Shown here: positions 63,658 through 64,000 of the stretch, in pieces
Layout: every line of letters starts with the position of its first letter
Position numbering within the stretch: the first letter of the stretch is position 1
Position numbers and translations under genes: made by a program
DNA from: Rhizobium mesoamericanum STM3625
GTDB taxonomy: Bacteria > Pseudomonadota > Alphaproteobacteria > Rhizobiales > Rhizobiaceae
Direction of reading: 5' to 3'
DNA length: 64,000 nt
Assembly (NCBI RefSeq): GCF_000312665.1
Contig: NZ_HF536772.1
Location: 1,918,547-1,982,546, forward strand
The notes under the pieces: generated by a model
Database searches by the model: none
What the model was told of the DNA's origin: nothing
The model's input: only the letters and a program-made list of their open reading frames with translations

Positions 63658-64000
63658 ATGCTTTTCTGGATTCTTGTGGCCGCGCTGACGGCGGCCGTCG
63701 CAGCTATCCTGCTTTGTCCGCTTTTGCGTGGTGCGAAAACGGTCGATAATACGCGCGCCGGAGAGGCCGCAGTTTATCGCGATCAGTTACGGGAGCTCGA
63801 TCGTGACCTCGCCGGTGGACTGATTTCAGCTGACGAGGCGGACTATGCGCGAGCCGAAATCGGTCGGCGCCTGATCACCGTGTCGGCCGCGCCGGTAACC
63901 GATCGCAAGCCTGCGAAGCATCACCGTCTGTCCGAAGCCTTCGTGCTCCTTCTCCTGCCGATTGTCGGGCTCTGTCTTTACCTTGTGCTGGGGCGGCCTG
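63658..64000 (+). CDS. ccmI: cytochrome c biogenesis protein CcmI/CycH, 5' part
   Basis: First 114 codons. A membrane helix (LFWILVAALTAAVAAILLCPLL), then YRDQLRELDRDLAGGLISADEADYARAEIGRRLI, the exact N-terminal pattern of CcmI/CycH, and the start of a second helix. CcmI presents apocytochrome c to the heme-ligation machinery. The frame runs off the window end. It fits a genome with several c-type cytochromes. ATG 63658 has a weak ribosome site. Confidence 0.88.
   Translation, partial: MLFWILVAALTAAVAAILLCPLLRGAKTVDNTRAGEAAVYRDQLRELDRDLAGGLISADEADYARAEIGRRLITVSAAPVTDRKPAKHHRLSEAFVLLLLPIVGLCLYLVLGRP

Noticed and set aside
1..64000. tRNA or rRNA genes, CRISPR arrays, intact insertion sequences
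   Set aside because: I found no tRNA-like T-loop sequence in the gaps, no regularly spaced repeats and no transposase frame.

Overview
The window is a 64 kb piece of chromosome from an alphaproteobacterium of the Rhizobiaceae (Rhizobium, Sinorhizobium/Ensifer or Agrobacterium type). I base this on high GC with dense coding on both strands and on several family-typical gene sets: a MucR/Ros zinc-finger regulator next to sufE and a DivJ-like kinase, the feuN-feuP-feuQ cluster followed by ccmI/cycH, a dmeR-dmeF cobalt/nickel efflux pair, and a seven-gene Mnh/Pha antiporter operon. I see no plasmid or symbiosis-island genes, rRNA, tRNA, CRISPR or intact insertion sequence.

Layout. 0-10 kb: secreted Cys-rich protein and OmpA-domain protein; a membrane-tethered winged-helix/TolB-like/TPR regulator; an SRPBCC protein; a large coiled-coil gene split by an in-frame amber codon; sodB; a metallophosphoesterase. 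10-17 kb: WYL regulator and LysE exporter; two c-type cytochrome genes; a DJ-1/PfpI protein; the dmeRF metal-efflux operon with a clear operator; a class A beta-lactamase; a decayed gene. 17-31 kb: PQQ glucose dehydrogenase, SelO, an MFS exporter, DUF1697 with oligopeptidase B, DUF930, a polysaccharide deacetylase, an FAD oxidoreductase with an AI-2E family permease, and a two-domain VOC protein. 31-34.5 kb: universal stress protein, TraR/DksA zinc-finger protein and HlyIII-type membrane protein behind an exact FNR/FixK box, then an acetyltransferase with a P-loop kinase, and msrB.

34.6-40.6 kb is the mnhABCDEFG cation/proton antiporter operon, every junction abutting or overlapping by a few bases. 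41-47 kb holds mucR, sufE, a DUF5330 gene, the DivJ-like kinase, a peptidoglycan-binding membrane protein, DUF1491 and DUF2336. 47-54 kb holds small rhizobial hypotheticals (one of 55 codons), a DUF1254/DUF1214 pair, a CAP lipoprotein, a class A penicillin-binding protein and a YcgN-type Cys-cluster protein. 54-60 kb has a TetR/SDR divergent pair with a perfect operator palindrome, a YjbR-like protein, a frameshifted phage/GTA terminase relic beside a GH19 endolysin-like gene, and small metabolic genes. 60-64 kb closes with feuNPQ, a lipoprotein and the start of ccmI.

Themes are envelope homeostasis (MucR, DivJ, FeuNPQ, PBP1A, peptidoglycan-binding protein), ion and metal balance (Mnh, DmeRF) and redox or oxygen response (SodB, MsrB, cytochromes, FNR-boxed usp). 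This looks like core chromosome, not an accessory island. The non-routine signals are decayed genes (amber-split coiled coil, terminase relic, decayed gene at 16.7-17.1 kb), very small ORFs in gaps, and clear operator sequences.
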